Source of the DNA: Microlunatus antarcticus
Lineage (GTDB): Bacteria; Actinomycetota; Actinomycetes; Propionibacteriales; Propionibacteriaceae
Direction of reading: 5' to 3'
Length of the DNA stretch: 64,000 nt
Assembly: GCF_014193425.1 (NCBI RefSeq)
Contig: NZ_JACHZG010000001.1
Span: forward strand, 3,348,001-3,412,000
Positions within the stretch are counted from its first letter, which is position 1, and the number at the start of each line of letters is the position of its first letter. Position numbers and translations under genes: made by a program. The notes beneath the pieces are model-generated. The model was not told the DNA's origin, searched no databases, and was given only the letters and a program-made list of their open reading frames with translations. Of the stretch, positions 44,677-52,786 are shown piece by piece.

Positions 44677-44730
44677 GCTCGCCCCGTCAACCAGCACGCC
44701 GGGGCGAGCGGAACGCCCCTTGCGTGCTGG
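44677..44730 (+). promoter_or_regulatory. Overlapping alternative hairpins upstream of the amidohydrolase operon
   Basis: CGGGGCGAGC (44700-44709) can pair upstream with GCTCGCCCCG (44677-44686; 10 bp) or help form a second hairpin with CCAGCACGC (44691-44699) to GCGTGCTGG (44722-44730) and GGGGCG (44701-44706) to CGCCCC (44114 is not used; the partner is 44714-44719), 15 bp. The two structures exclude each other. It lies 62 bases before the start codon, in a divergent gap, so it is not the terminator of another gene. Confidence 0.55.
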
Positions 44731-44791
44731 ACCGACCGCACCGTCGTGACGAGGTGACGAGGTGCGGACCTGTCGACATGGAGGTCGAGAG

Positions 44792-45835
44792 ATGTACGAG
44801 AGCAACGGCGAGAAGTACTTCGTGGTCGACGCGCACATCGCCCTGTGGGACGCGCGGCCCGAGAACCAGCGGAACATCCACGGCAAGCAGTTCATCGACT
44901 GCTTCTACGACTACCACCGCAACCTCAGCCCCGCGTCCGAGCTGTGGAGCTACGAGCAGTACCTCTACTACGCCGACCGGCTGATGAAGGACCTCTTCAC
45001 CGACGGCTACGTCGACCACGCGATCTTCCAGCCCGCCTACCTCGGCGAGTTCTACCACCGTGGCTTCGGCCAGACCGAGGAGGCGTGGGCCCTCACCCAG
45101 GCGCACCCGGACAAGCTCACGTACAACCACTCGTACGACCCGCGTAACGGCGAGCAGGGGCTCGACCAGCTGCACCTCGACGCCGAACGCTTCGGCCTCA
45201 AGGGCATCAAGCTCTACACCGCGGAGTGGCACGGCGACTCGCGCGGCTACAAGCTGACGGATCCGTGGTCGGTGAAGTACCTCGAGGCGTGCCGCTCGCT
45301 CGGGATCAAGAACATCCACGTGCACAAGGGCCCCACCATCCGCCCGCTCGACCGCGACGCGTTCGACGTCGCGGACGTGGACGGCGTGGCCAGCGACTTC
45401 ACCGACCTCAACTTCGTCGTCGAGCACGTCGGCCTGCCGCGGCTGGAGGACTTCTGCTGGATCGCCACGCAGGAACCCAACGTGTACGGGGGCCTCGCGG
45501 TCGCCATCCCCTTCATGCACACCCGGCCCCGCTACTTCGCCCAGATCATCGGCGAGCTCCTCTACTGGATCGGCGAGGACCGGATCCTCTTCTCCAGCGA
45601 CTACGCGCTGTGGACGCCGAAGTGGCTCGTCGAGACGTTCGTCGACTTCCAGATCCCCGAGGACATGCAGCCCGAGTACTCCGCCATCACCACCGACCAG
45701 CGCAAGAAGATCCTCGGCCTCAACGCCGCGGCGCTGTACGACATCCCCGTGCCCGCGCACCTCCAGGTCCAGGCCGCGCCCGACGAGGTCCCCGTGGCCT
45801 CGCCCGCCCCCGACCTGCGCGTCCCGGTCGCGTGA
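44792..45835 (+). CDS. Amidohydrolase family protein of the propane-monooxygenase cluster type
   Basis: A 347-residue metal-dependent hydrolase of the amidohydrolase 2 class with a TIM barrel. Likely ligands are VVDAHIALWD near the start, HVHKGP, VVEHVGLPR and SSDYALWTPK. ATG 44792 has GGAGG 7 bases upstream; the in-frame start at 44762 does not. It overlaps the DUF59 gene (GTGA), and an alcohol dehydrogenase follows, the same order as the accessory genes after mimABCD/prmABCD in mycobacteria and rhodococci. There it is thought to support maturation of, or metabolism around, the di-iron monooxygenase; the reaction is not known. Confidence 0.88.
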   Translation: MYESNGEKYFVVDAHIALWDARPENQRNIHGKQFIDCFYDYHRNLSPASELWSYEQYLYYADRLMKDLFTDGYVDHAIFQPAYLGEFYHRGFGQTEEAWALTQAHPDKLTYNHSYDPRNGEQGLDQLHLDAERFGLKGIKLYTAEWHGDSRGYKLTDPWSVKYLEACRSLGIKNIHVHKGPTIRPLDRDAFDVADVDGVASDFTDLNFVVEHVGLPRLEDFCWIATQEPNVYGGLAVAIPFMHTRPRYFAQIIGELLYWIGEDRILFSSDYALWTPKWLVETFVDFQIPEDMQPEYSAITTDQRKKILGLNAAALYDIPVPAHLQVQAAPDEVPVASPAPDLRVPVA

Positions 45836-46647
45836 CCGCGGTCGACCTGCACCCGGTCCGCGCGTCCGACGCGCTCCCGGGTGCCGTGTGGGCCGCCCTC
45901 GGCACGGTGATGGACCCCGAGCTCGACGAGCCGATCACCGACCTGGGCTTCGTGGCGAGCCACCACCTGGAGCCCACGGGCGACGGCCGGGTGGACGTCG
46001 AGGTGCACCTGCGCCTGCCCACGTCGTTCTGCGCGCCGAACTTCGCCTACCTGATTGCCGCCGACGCCCAGGACGCCCTGACGGCGCTGGACGAGCTGCG
46101 CGACGTCGCCGTCTGGCTCGACGACCACCACGACTCGACCAAGATCAACTCGGGTCTGGCGGCGGGCGGCGGCTACCGCGGCACGTTCGAGCACGAGGCT
46201 GACGACAGCCTGGACGAGCTGCGGATGATCTTCCGCCGCAAGGCCCACACGGCCGCCATGGAACGTTCCTGCGCGGCCTTGCTGAGGACCTCGTCCTGGA
46301 CCGTCGCCGACCTGCACACGCTCACGCTGGCCGACCTGCCGTCCGGGCGCACGACCGAGGCGCTCGTCCGCCGACGTCGTGACCTCGGCTTCGCGACCGA
46401 CCCGGCTGCACTCGTCATGGTCGACGACCACGGCCGGCCGGTGAGCGAGGACCAGGTGCCGTTGCGGCTCCGGTTCGCCCGGACCACCCGGATCTCGGTC
46501 GAGGGCAACGCCCACTTCTGCCGCGGCCTGCTGGCCACCCGCTACCCCGGGGCGGAGGAGGACCAGGCGGCCAGCGCGTACGACCCGGCCGTCCCCTCCT
46601 CCCTGCCTCCCGCCCCGCCGTCCCCCTCCCACGAGAGCGAGCACTGA
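45832..46647 (+). CDS. DUF59 (MIP18-like) iron-sulfur/metal-assembly family protein
   Basis: A 271-residue protein. The first about 100 residues form the DUF59/MIP18 domain: VMDPELDEPITDLGFV is the diagnostic motif (DPE(L/I)...I.DLG), followed by LRLPTSFCAPNFAYL with a cysteine in the usual place. The second half, with LHTLTLADLP and VEGNAHFCRGLLATRYPG, is seen in the version encoded in propane monooxygenase clusters. GTG 45832 overlaps the amidohydrolase stop. It probably helps to insert or assemble an iron centre in a partner enzyme. The tail is Pro/Ser-rich. Confidence 0.87.
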   Translation: MTAVDLHPVRASDALPGAVWAALGTVMDPELDEPITDLGFVASHHLEPTGDGRVDVEVHLRLPTSFCAPNFAYLIAADAQDALTALDELRDVAVWLDDHHDSTKINSGLAAGGGYRGTFEHEADDSLDELRMIFRRKAHTAAMERSCAALLRTSSWTVADLHTLTLADLPSGRTTEALVRRRRDLGFATDPAALVMVDDHGRPVSEDQVPLRLRFARTTRISVEGNAHFCRGLLATRYPGAEEDQAASAYDPAVPSSLPPAPPSPSHESEH

Positions 46648-46648
46648 C

Positions 46649-47674
46649 ATGCGAGCCGTCCAGGTCATCGGCTACCACGACAAGCTTCAGCTGAACGACG
46701 TCCCCGAACCCACGGCCGACGGCCCGCTCGACGTGGTCGTCCGCATCGGCGGCGCCGGCGTCTGCCGGACCGACCTGCACATCCTCGAGGGCCAGTGGGC
46801 CGAGAAGTCCCAGGTCGCGCTGCCGTACACGATCGGTCACGAGAACGCCGGCTGGGTGCACGCGGTCGGGTCCGCGGTGACGAACGTCGCCGTCGGGGAC
46901 GCGGTGATCCTGCACCCGCTGGTGACCTGCGGCCTCTGCCGCGCGTGCCGCTTCGGCGACGACGTGCACTGCGAGAACAACCGGTTCCCCGGGATCGACA
47001 GCGACGGCGGCTACGCCGAGTACCTGCTGACGACCGCGCGCAGCGTCGTCCCGCTCGGCGACGGGCTGGAGCCCGCGGCCGTGGCCGCCCTCGCCGACGC
47101 CGGCCTGACCGCGTACCACGCCGCCGCCAAGGCCGCCCGGATCCTGCATCCCGGCGACTTCTGCGTGATGATCGGCGCCGGCGGGCTGGGCCACATCGGC
47201 GTCCAGGTCATGAAGGCGATCTCGGGCGCGACCCTCGTCGTCGTCGACCGCAACCCCGAGGCCCTGACCCTCGCGTCCGAGATCGGGGCCGACCACACCG
47301 TCCTCGCCGACGGCGGACACGTGGCCGCGATCCGGGAGCTCACCGGGGGCAAGGGTGCCGAGGCGGTGATCGACTTCGTCGGCGAGGGCGGCGCCACCGC
47401 CGAGGGTGTGGCCATGCTGCGTCAGGCCGGCAGCTACTTCGTCGTCGGCTACGGCGAGAACATCAGCGTCCCGACGATCGACATGGTCTCGAGCGAGATC
47501 AACCTGATTGGCAACCTCGTCGGCTCCTACAACGACCTCGTCGAGCTCATGGCCCTCGCGGCCCAGGGCAAGGTCACGCTGCACACGAGCACGTACGCGC
47601 TGGCCGACTTCCAGCAGGCGATCGACGACCTCGACGCCGGGCGGGTCCGGGGGCGCACGATCCTCGTGCCCTGA
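46649..47674 (+). CDS. Zinc-dependent NAD(P)-linked alcohol dehydrogenase
   Basis: A 341-residue medium-chain dehydrogenase. The catalytic zinc site is Cys in GVCRTDLHI with His-Glu in TIGHENAG; structural zinc cysteines occur as CGLCRAC and C in DVHCEN. The coenzyme fold has IGAGGLGHIG, then VVVDRNPE, whose Asp favours NAD. It oxidises an alcohol to an aldehyde or ketone. One base separates it from the DUF59 gene; in propane clusters the equivalent enzyme handles 2-propanol or 1-propanol. A terminator follows. Confidence 0.93.
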   Translation: MRAVQVIGYHDKLQLNDVPEPTADGPLDVVVRIGGAGVCRTDLHILEGQWAEKSQVALPYTIGHENAGWVHAVGSAVTNVAVGDAVILHPLVTCGLCRACRFGDDVHCENNRFPGIDSDGGYAEYLLTTARSVVPLGDGLEPAAVAALADAGLTAYHAAAKAARILHPGDFCVMIGAGGLGHIGVQVMKAISGATLVVVDRNPEALTLASEIGADHTVLADGGHVAAIRELTGGKGAEAVIDFVGEGGATAEGVAMLRQAGSYFVVGYGENISVPTIDMVSSEINLIGNLVGSYNDLVELMALAAQGKVTLHTSTYALADFQQAIDDLDAGRVRGRTILVP

Positions 47675-47680
47675 GGGGGC

Positions 47681-47703
47681 GCCCCCACGCCCCGCGTGGG
47701 GGG
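47681..47703. terminator. Bidirectional terminator between ADH and SDR genes
   Basis: CCCCCACGC (47682-47690) pairs with GCGTGGGGG (47694-47702) around CCC, between convergent stops. Confidence 0.75.
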
Positions 47704-47715
47704 ACGGGCTCCGGG

Positions 47716-48456
47716 TCACCGCACGTAGTCGGCCCCCGTCACGTCGATGGTCGCCCCGGAGGTGTGCCGGGAACGTCCCGAGGCCAGGAAGGCGATGACC
47801 TCGGCGACGTCCTCGGGCGGGGTCACCTCGCCCAGGGGCATCGACGCGGCGAGCGCCTCGGCCTCCGGACCGTCGGTCATCATGTCGGTCAGCACCCAGC
47901 CGGGCGCGATGTCGTACGCGAGCACGCCGTCGCGGGCGAAGGACCGGGCGATCCCCTTGGTGAGGGACTGGAGCCCGCCCTTCGCCGCCCCGTACGCGAG
48001 GTGGTCGGCGTCGTCGCCGCGGTGCGCCGCCCGGCTGGTCACGTTCACGACGATCCCGCCGCCGGAGGCCTGCCACCGCGTGACGGCCAGCCGGCACAAC
48101 GTCGCCGGAGCGAGCAGGTTGATCATGAGGTTGTCCGCCCAGCCCGCGTCCCAGGCGTCGGCGTCGTCGAGCGGAGAGGCCAGGTAGACGCCGGCGTTGT
48201 TCACGAGGACGTCGACGCGGCCGCGCCAGGCCAGCGCCTCGCCCCAGAGCCGGTCCGCCTCCCCCGCCACGGCGAGGTCGGCCGCCAGCACGTGCACGCG
48301 CTCCTCGCCGAGCTCCGCGGCCACCGCCTGCGCCGCCGGACCCGACGCACGGTGGTGCAGCACGACGTGGAAGCCGTCGCGGTGCAGCGCACGGACCGCC
48401 GCCCTGCCGATGCCGCGCGAGCCGCCGGTGACGAGGACGACCCGGCCGCGGCCCAT
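47716..48456 (-). CDS. Short-chain dehydrogenase/reductase
   Basis: A 246-residue classical SDR. It has a glycine motif VTGGSRGIG near residues 9-17, a preference for NADP suggested by HHRASG after strand 2, NNAG in VLVNNAGVY, and catalytic residues in VNVTSRA and AYGAAKGG (Tyr-x3-Lys). ATG 48456 has GGGGAGGG 4 bases before it. It is the last gene of the long minus-strand operon, 20 bases after the preceding SDR. The substrate is unknown; two SDRs at the end of a hydroxyproline operon are not part of the known pathway. Confidence 0.9.
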   Translation of the reverse strand: MGRGRVVLVTGGSRGIGRAAVRALHRDGFHVVLHHRASGPAAQAVAAELGEERVHVLAADLAVAGEADRLWGEALAWRGRVDVLVNNAGVYLASPLDDADAWDAGWADNLMINLLAPATLCRLAVTRWQASGGGIVVNVTSRAAHRGDDADHLAYGAAKGGLQSLTKGIARSFARDGVLAYDIAPGWVLTDMMTDGPEAEALAASMPLGEVTPPEDVAEVIAFLASGRSRHTSGATIDVTGADYVR

Positions 48457-48476
48457 GGTGCCCTCCCCCAGCCCGC

Positions 48477-49259
48477 TCACGCGACGGCCTGCGCGCCGGT
48501 GATCTCCACGGCCGCGCCGCAGAGGTAGGGCGCCTCGTCCGAGGCCAGGAACGCGACCAGCGCGGCGATCTCCTCGGGCAGCCCGACGCGCCCGTACGGG
48601 ACGAGCGCGTCCAGGTCGGCCTTGGTGCGACCGCTGCGGGCCAGGTTCGCCTCGAGCATCGGGGTCCAGACCTCCCCCGGGCAGACCGCGTTCACCCGGA
48701 CCCCGGCCGGCGCGTAGTCGCGGGCGAGGTTCTGGGTGAAGGCCACGACTGCGGCCTTGGAGGTGTTGTACGCGACGTGGCCGGGCGCGGGCGACAGGCC
48801 CCACTGCGAGGCCGTGTTGACGATGGCCCCCTGGCCGGCGTTGATCATGGTCGGCAGCACCGCCCGGCACAGGTGCACGAGGGCGTCGACGTTCACGGCG
48901 AACGTGGCCGCCCAGTCGTCCGCGGCCAGGTCGAGCAGCGCACCGCGCCGATTGACGCCCGCGTTGTTGACCAGGACGTCGAGGCGGCCGTGCTCGTCGA
49001 CCACGTCACGCACGGCGGCGGCGCAGGCGTCGGGGTCGGTGAGGTCGAACGCCCGCACCTCCGCCCGCCCGCCGGCCAGCACGAGGTCCTCGACCACCCG
49101 GGCGCACGCGTCGGCGTCGCGGTCGGCGACCTGCACGACCGCACCCTCCGCCGCGAGCCGCCCGGCGATGGCCGTGCCGATGCCGCCGACCGCGCCGGTG
49201 ATCAGGCAGACCTGGTCGACGAAGCGCCGCGCGGTGGACGTCGTCGGCTGCTTGATCAT
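48477..49259 (-). CDS. Short-chain dehydrogenase/reductase
   Basis: A 260-residue SDR with ITGAVGGIG as glycine motif, VADRDADA after strand 2 (Asp, suggesting NAD), VLVNNAGVN, and catalytic Ser and Tyr-x3-Lys in NTASQWG and YNTSKAA. The N-terminus has 15 extra residues before the fold. Start ATG 49259 overlaps the stop of the aldehyde dehydrogenase (ATGA). It is paralogous in form to the following SDR but clearly different in sequence. Confidence 0.9.
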   Translation of the reverse strand: MIKQPTTSTARRFVDQVCLITGAVGGIGTAIAGRLAAEGAVVQVADRDADACARVVEDLVLAGGRAEVRAFDLTDPDACAAAVRDVVDEHGRLDVLVNNAGVNRRGALLDLAADDWAATFAVNVDALVHLCRAVLPTMINAGQGAIVNTASQWGLSPAPGHVAYNTSKAAVVAFTQNLARDYAPAGVRVNAVCPGEVWTPMLEANLARSGRTKADLDALVPYGRVGLPEEIAALVAFLASDEAPYLCGAAVEITGAQAVA

Positions 49260-50749
49260 CGGTCTCCCCCGCCCTGCGGGCCCGTGAAGACCGTCCGGTG
49301 CCACGGCTTGGCCGCGACGCCGGTGAGGTCGAACATGACGTGCTTGACCACGGTGTAGTCCTCGAACGAGTAGGTCGACATGTCCTTGCCGAAGCCCGAC
49401 TCCTTCATCCCGCCGTGCGGCATCTCGCTGATGATCGGGATGTGGTCGTTGACCCACACGCAGCCGGCGCGGATCTCGCGCGTCGCCCGCAGCGCGCGGT
49501 AGACGTCGCGGGTCCAGGCGGAGGCGGCCAGCCCGTACGGGGTGTCGTTGGCCAGGGTGATCGCCTCGTCGTCGGTGTCGAAGGGCAGGACGACGAGCAC
49601 CGGTCCGAAGATCTCGTCGCGCACGACCTCGCTGGTCAGCCCGGCGTCGGCGATCAGCGTCGGCGCGTAGTAGGAGCCCGCGGCGAGGCCACCGCCGGGG
49701 ACGGTGCCGCCGGTGACCACGCGGGCGTACGCGCGGGACCGGTCGACGAGGGCGGCCACGCGGTCGCGGTGGGCCGTGCTGATCAGGGGACCGAGGTCGG
49801 TGGCCGGGTCCTGCGTCGGGCCGAGGCGCACGGAGGCGAACAGGTCCGCGACGCCCTCGACGAAGCGGTCGTGGAGCGAGCGGTGCACGATCGCGCGGGT
49901 CGCCGCCGTGCAGTCCTGACCGGTGTTGATCAGGCTCGCCGCGACGGCGCCCTGGATCGCGGCGTCGAGGTCGGCGTCGTCGAACACCACGAACGGAGCC
50001 TTGCCGCCGAGCTCGAGGTGCACCCGCTTGGCCGTGGTCGCCGCGGCCTCGAGGACCGTACGTCCGACGCGCGTCGAGCCGGTGAACGAGACCATGTCGA
50101 CCTGCGGGTGCCGCAGCAGGTGCGCGCCGCAGTCGACGCCGGTCCCGGTCAGCACGTTGAAGACCCCGTCGGGGATCCCGGCCTGCGTGGCCAGCTCCGC
50201 GAACCGCAGCGTCGTCAGCGGCGTCAGCTCCGACGGCTTGAGCACGATGGTGTTGCCGGCGGCCACGGCGGGCAGGACCTTCCAGGCCGCCATCTGCAGG
50301 GGGTAGTTCCACGGGGCGATGGAGCCGACGACGCCGACGGGCTCGCGCCGGATCGAGCTGGTGTGGTCGGCCGAGTACTCCGCGGTCGCCTGGCCCTCCA
50401 GGGTCCGCGCGGCGCCGGCGAAGAACGCCGTGTTGTCGATCGTGCCCGGGACGTCGAACTCGCGGGCGAGCCGGATCGGCTTGCCGGCCTGGCGACTCTC
50501 GGTCTGCGCCAGCTCCTCGGCTTCCGCCTCGAGCAGGAAGGCGAGCGAACGCAGCACCGCGGAACGTTCGCCCGGGGTCGCACCGGACCAGGCCGGGAAG
50601 GCCGCCCGCGCCGCGGCGACCGCGGCCTCCACGTCGTCCGGTCCGGCGAGCGTGATCTCGTCGACCACCTCGCCCGTCGAGGGGTCCCGGACCACGTCGC
50701 GGGCCCCGGTCAGGGCCTCCCGGCGCTGCCCGTCGATGTACTGGCTCAC
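49256..50749 (-). CDS. Aldehyde dehydrogenase (candidate 2,5-dioxopentanoate dehydrogenase)
   Basis: A 497-residue NAD(P)-dependent ALDH. APWNYPLQMAAWKV and FTGSTRVGR bind the cofactor, LELGGKAPF carries the general-base Glu and NTGQDCTAATR the catalytic Cys. By sequence alone it resembles gamma-aminobutyraldehyde/betaine-aldehyde dehydrogenases. Context matters: it sits directly after the racemase homolog and the DapA-family deaminase, where the pathway needs an enzyme that oxidises 2-oxoglutarate semialdehyde to 2-oxoglutarate. Start GTG 50749. Confidence 0.9.
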   Translation of the reverse strand: MSQYIDGQRREALTGARDVVRDPSTGEVVDEITLAGPDDVEAAVAAARAAFPAWSGATPGERSAVLRSLAFLLEAEAEELAQTESRQAGKPIRLAREFDVPGTIDNTAFFAGAARTLEGQATAEYSADHTSSIRREPVGVVGSIAPWNYPLQMAAWKVLPAVAAGNTIVLKPSELTPLTTLRFAELATQAGIPDGVFNVLTGTGVDCGAHLLRHPQVDMVSFTGSTRVGRTVLEAAATTAKRVHLELGGKAPFVVFDDADLDAAIQGAVAASLINTGQDCTAATRAIVHRSLHDRFVEGVADLFASVRLGPTQDPATDLGPLISTAHRDRVAALVDRSRAYARVVTGGTVPGGGLAAGSYYAPTLIADAGLTSEVVRDEIFGPVLVVLPFDTDDEAITLANDTPYGLAASAWTRDVYRALRATREIRAGCVWVNDHIPIISEMPHGGMKESGFGKDMSTYSFEDYTVVKHVMFDLTGVAAKPWHRTVFTGPQGGGDR

Positions 50750-50792
50750 TCGTGCTCGCTCTCTCTGCGTCTGCTGGGCTCGTCGACGGGGC

Positions 50793-51854
50793 TCAGAGCC
50801 CGGGGGCCCAGATGTCGCCGACGCTGAAGCCGGCGGGGAAGGGATCGGTGTCGTCGAGCACCCAGGTCGAGCGGCCGGTCACCCAGCCGCTGCCGGTGAT
50901 GGTGGGCAGGACGGCCTCGTACGCGCCGAGGGTCGTCGTCCCGAGCAGCTCGCCGACGAACTCGGTGCCGATGACGCTGAGGTGGGAGAACTTCTCGCCG
51001 ATCTCCAGCTGACCGCGGGCGTGCAGCGCGGCCATCCGCCCACACGTCCCGGTGCCGCACGGCGAGCGGTCGAGCGCACCCGTCCACGTGCTGGGGTCGT
51101 CGGCGCGCAGACGGCCCTGGGTGAGGACGACCGCGTTGCGGTCCTGCACGCCGGGCTGACGGTCGCCGGAGTGCAGCATGATGTTGCCGACCGCGTCGAT
51201 GTCGGGGTTCAGCGGGTGGCGCACGTCCAGCTGCTCGAGCGCCGCGAGCTTGAGCAGCGCGCCCGCCCGGGTGAGCTCGCGGCCCCGGTCCGGGTCGATC
51301 GTCAGACCCATCGCGGCTGCGGGGGCCTGGACGAAGAAGCCGCCGCCGAACACCACGTCGACCGCGACCGTCCCGAAGGTCGGCACCTCGAGCGGCACGT
51401 CCAGGCCGACGACGAACGCCGGGACGTTGGCGACGGTGACGCTGCGGACCTTGCCGCCCGAGACGACCGCCTCGGTCTCGACCGTGCCCACCGCGGTGTC
51501 GATGCGGACCCGGGTGACGGGCTCGAGCATCGGCACGATCCCGCTCTCCAGGACCGCGGTCACGGTGCAGATCGTGTTGCTGCCCGACATCGGGGTGAAG
51601 CCGCCCTGCTCGAGCACGACGATGCCGAGGTCCGAACCCGGCTCGACCGGCGGCAGCACGAGCACCGCGCACAGCCCCGGGAAGCCCCGCGGCTCGCGCA
51701 GCAGGAACCGCCGGAGGTCGTCGAGGTGGTCGCGGCAGTACGCGAGCCGCTCAGCCATCGTCGCGCCCTGGACCAGCCCGGCGGCGTTGATCACGACACG
51801 CCCGGCCTCACCCTCGGCGTGGGCCTCGATGCACTCGAGCTGGAGCTGCCGCAT
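50793..51854 (-). CDS. Proline racemase family enzyme (hydroxyproline epimerase type), Ser-Cys type
   Basis: A 353-residue paralog of the enzyme at 34331. The first catalytic motif reads FTPMSGSNTIC (Ser instead of Cys) and the second SPCGTGTCGRMA (Cys retained). Its neighbours encode a D-amino-acid dehydrogenase, a DapA-family deaminase and an aldehyde dehydrogenase, the remaining steps for trans-4-hydroxy-L-proline, so epimerisation to cis-4-hydroxy-D-proline is the expected job. The Ser substitution is atypical for a strict 4-hydroxyproline epimerase and may add dehydratase activity. One base separates it from the DapA-family gene. Confidence 0.9.
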   Translation of the reverse strand: MRQLQLECIEAHAEGEAGRVVINAAGLVQGATMAERLAYCRDHLDDLRRFLLREPRGFPGLCAVLVLPPVEPGSDLGIVVLEQGGFTPMSGSNTICTVTAVLESGIVPMLEPVTRVRIDTAVGTVETEAVVSGGKVRSVTVANVPAFVVGLDVPLEVPTFGTVAVDVVFGGGFFVQAPAAAMGLTIDPDRGRELTRAGALLKLAALEQLDVRHPLNPDIDAVGNIMLHSGDRQPGVQDRNAVVLTQGRLRADDPSTWTGALDRSPCGTGTCGRMAALHARGQLEIGEKFSHLSVIGTEFVGELLGTTTLGAYEAVLPTITGSGWVTGRSTWVLDDTDPFPAGFSVGDIWAPGL

Positions 51855-51855
51855 G

Positions 51856-52761
51856 TCAGGCCTCTGCCGCGGCGAAGGGTCCGAGGACGGCGACGAGACC
51901 GGCCCGCTGCTCCACGGACAGCGGCTGCACCGGGGCGCGGGTCGGACCGACCGGGTGCCCGACGAGCTCGAGCGCGGCCTTGACCCCGGAGACGTAGCTG
52001 ATCGACTCGAGGTAGGAGCTCAGCGCCCACAGGTCGCGCCACTGCTCGCGGGCCGCGCCGAGGTCGCCCTTCACGGCCAGGGTGTCCCACAGCGCGACGG
52101 CCTGCTCGGGCACGATGCCCGCCACGCCCCAGACCGAGGCCTCGGCGCCGAGGGCCAGCCCGGTGAACGTGAGGGTGTCCCAGCCGTTGAACGCCTTGAT
52201 GTCGGCGCTGCGGCTGACGATCAGGTCGGTCAGCGTGACCGCGTCGCCCGAGGTGTCCTTGAGGTAGTCGACGCCGTCGATCGAGCCGAGCTCGGCGATC
52301 TGGTCGGCGTCGAGGCGGATACCCGTCGCGCCGGGGACGTTGTAGTAGACGATCGGCAGGGTGGTCGCCGCGGCGACGGCCGACAGGAACACCTTGAGCG
52401 CCGTGAAGTCCAGCGGGTCGTAGAACGGCGGCACGAGCATGACGGCGTCCGCGCCGACCCGCTCGCTGTGCTGCACCAGGTCGATCGCGCCGGCGGTGGT
52501 CATCGAGCCGACGCCGGCGACGACGGGGACGCGCCCGGCCGCGGCGGCGACGTAGAGCTCGATGACCCGGCGGTGCTCGTCCGGGCTGAGGCTCGTGAAC
52601 TCCCCCGTCGTCCCGCAGGGCACCAGGCCGTGGATGCCGGCCTCGACCAGTCGGTCGACGAGCGCGGCGAGCGCGACCTCGTCGACGGCCGACCCGTCGG
52701 CGGTGAACGGGGTGGGGACGGCGGCGAGGATGCCGGTGAGCCGGGTCTGCTTGCGAGGCAC
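51856..52761 (-). CDS. DapA/DHDPS family lyase (candidate pyrroline-4-hydroxy-2-carboxylate deaminase)
   Basis: A 301-residue TIM-barrel aldolase-type protein. CGTTGEFTSLSPDEH binds the pyruvate-like carboxylate, VYYNVPG carries the catalytic Tyr and YLKDTSGD the Schiff-base Lys. Dihydrodipicolinate synthase proper would be near lysine biosynthesis genes; here it lies between D-amino-acid dehydrogenase and racemase genes. In that setting the family member removes ammonia from pyrroline-4-hydroxy-2-carboxylate to give 2,5-dioxopentanoate. Start GTG 52761. Confidence 0.9.
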   Translation of the reverse strand: MPRKQTRLTGILAAVPTPFTADGSAVDEVALAALVDRLVEAGIHGLVPCGTTGEFTSLSPDEHRRVIELYVAAAAGRVPVVAGVGSMTTAGAIDLVQHSERVGADAVMLVPPFYDPLDFTALKVFLSAVAAATTLPIVYYNVPGATGIRLDADQIAELGSIDGVDYLKDTSGDAVTLTDLIVSRSADIKAFNGWDTLTFTGLALGAEASVWGVAGIVPEQAVALWDTLAVKGDLGAAREQWRDLWALSSYLESISYVSGVKAALELVGHPVGPTRAPVQPLSVEQRAGLVAVLGPFAAAEA

Positions 52762-52786
52762 GGTGGGGTCCTTGGTCTGGGGCGGG

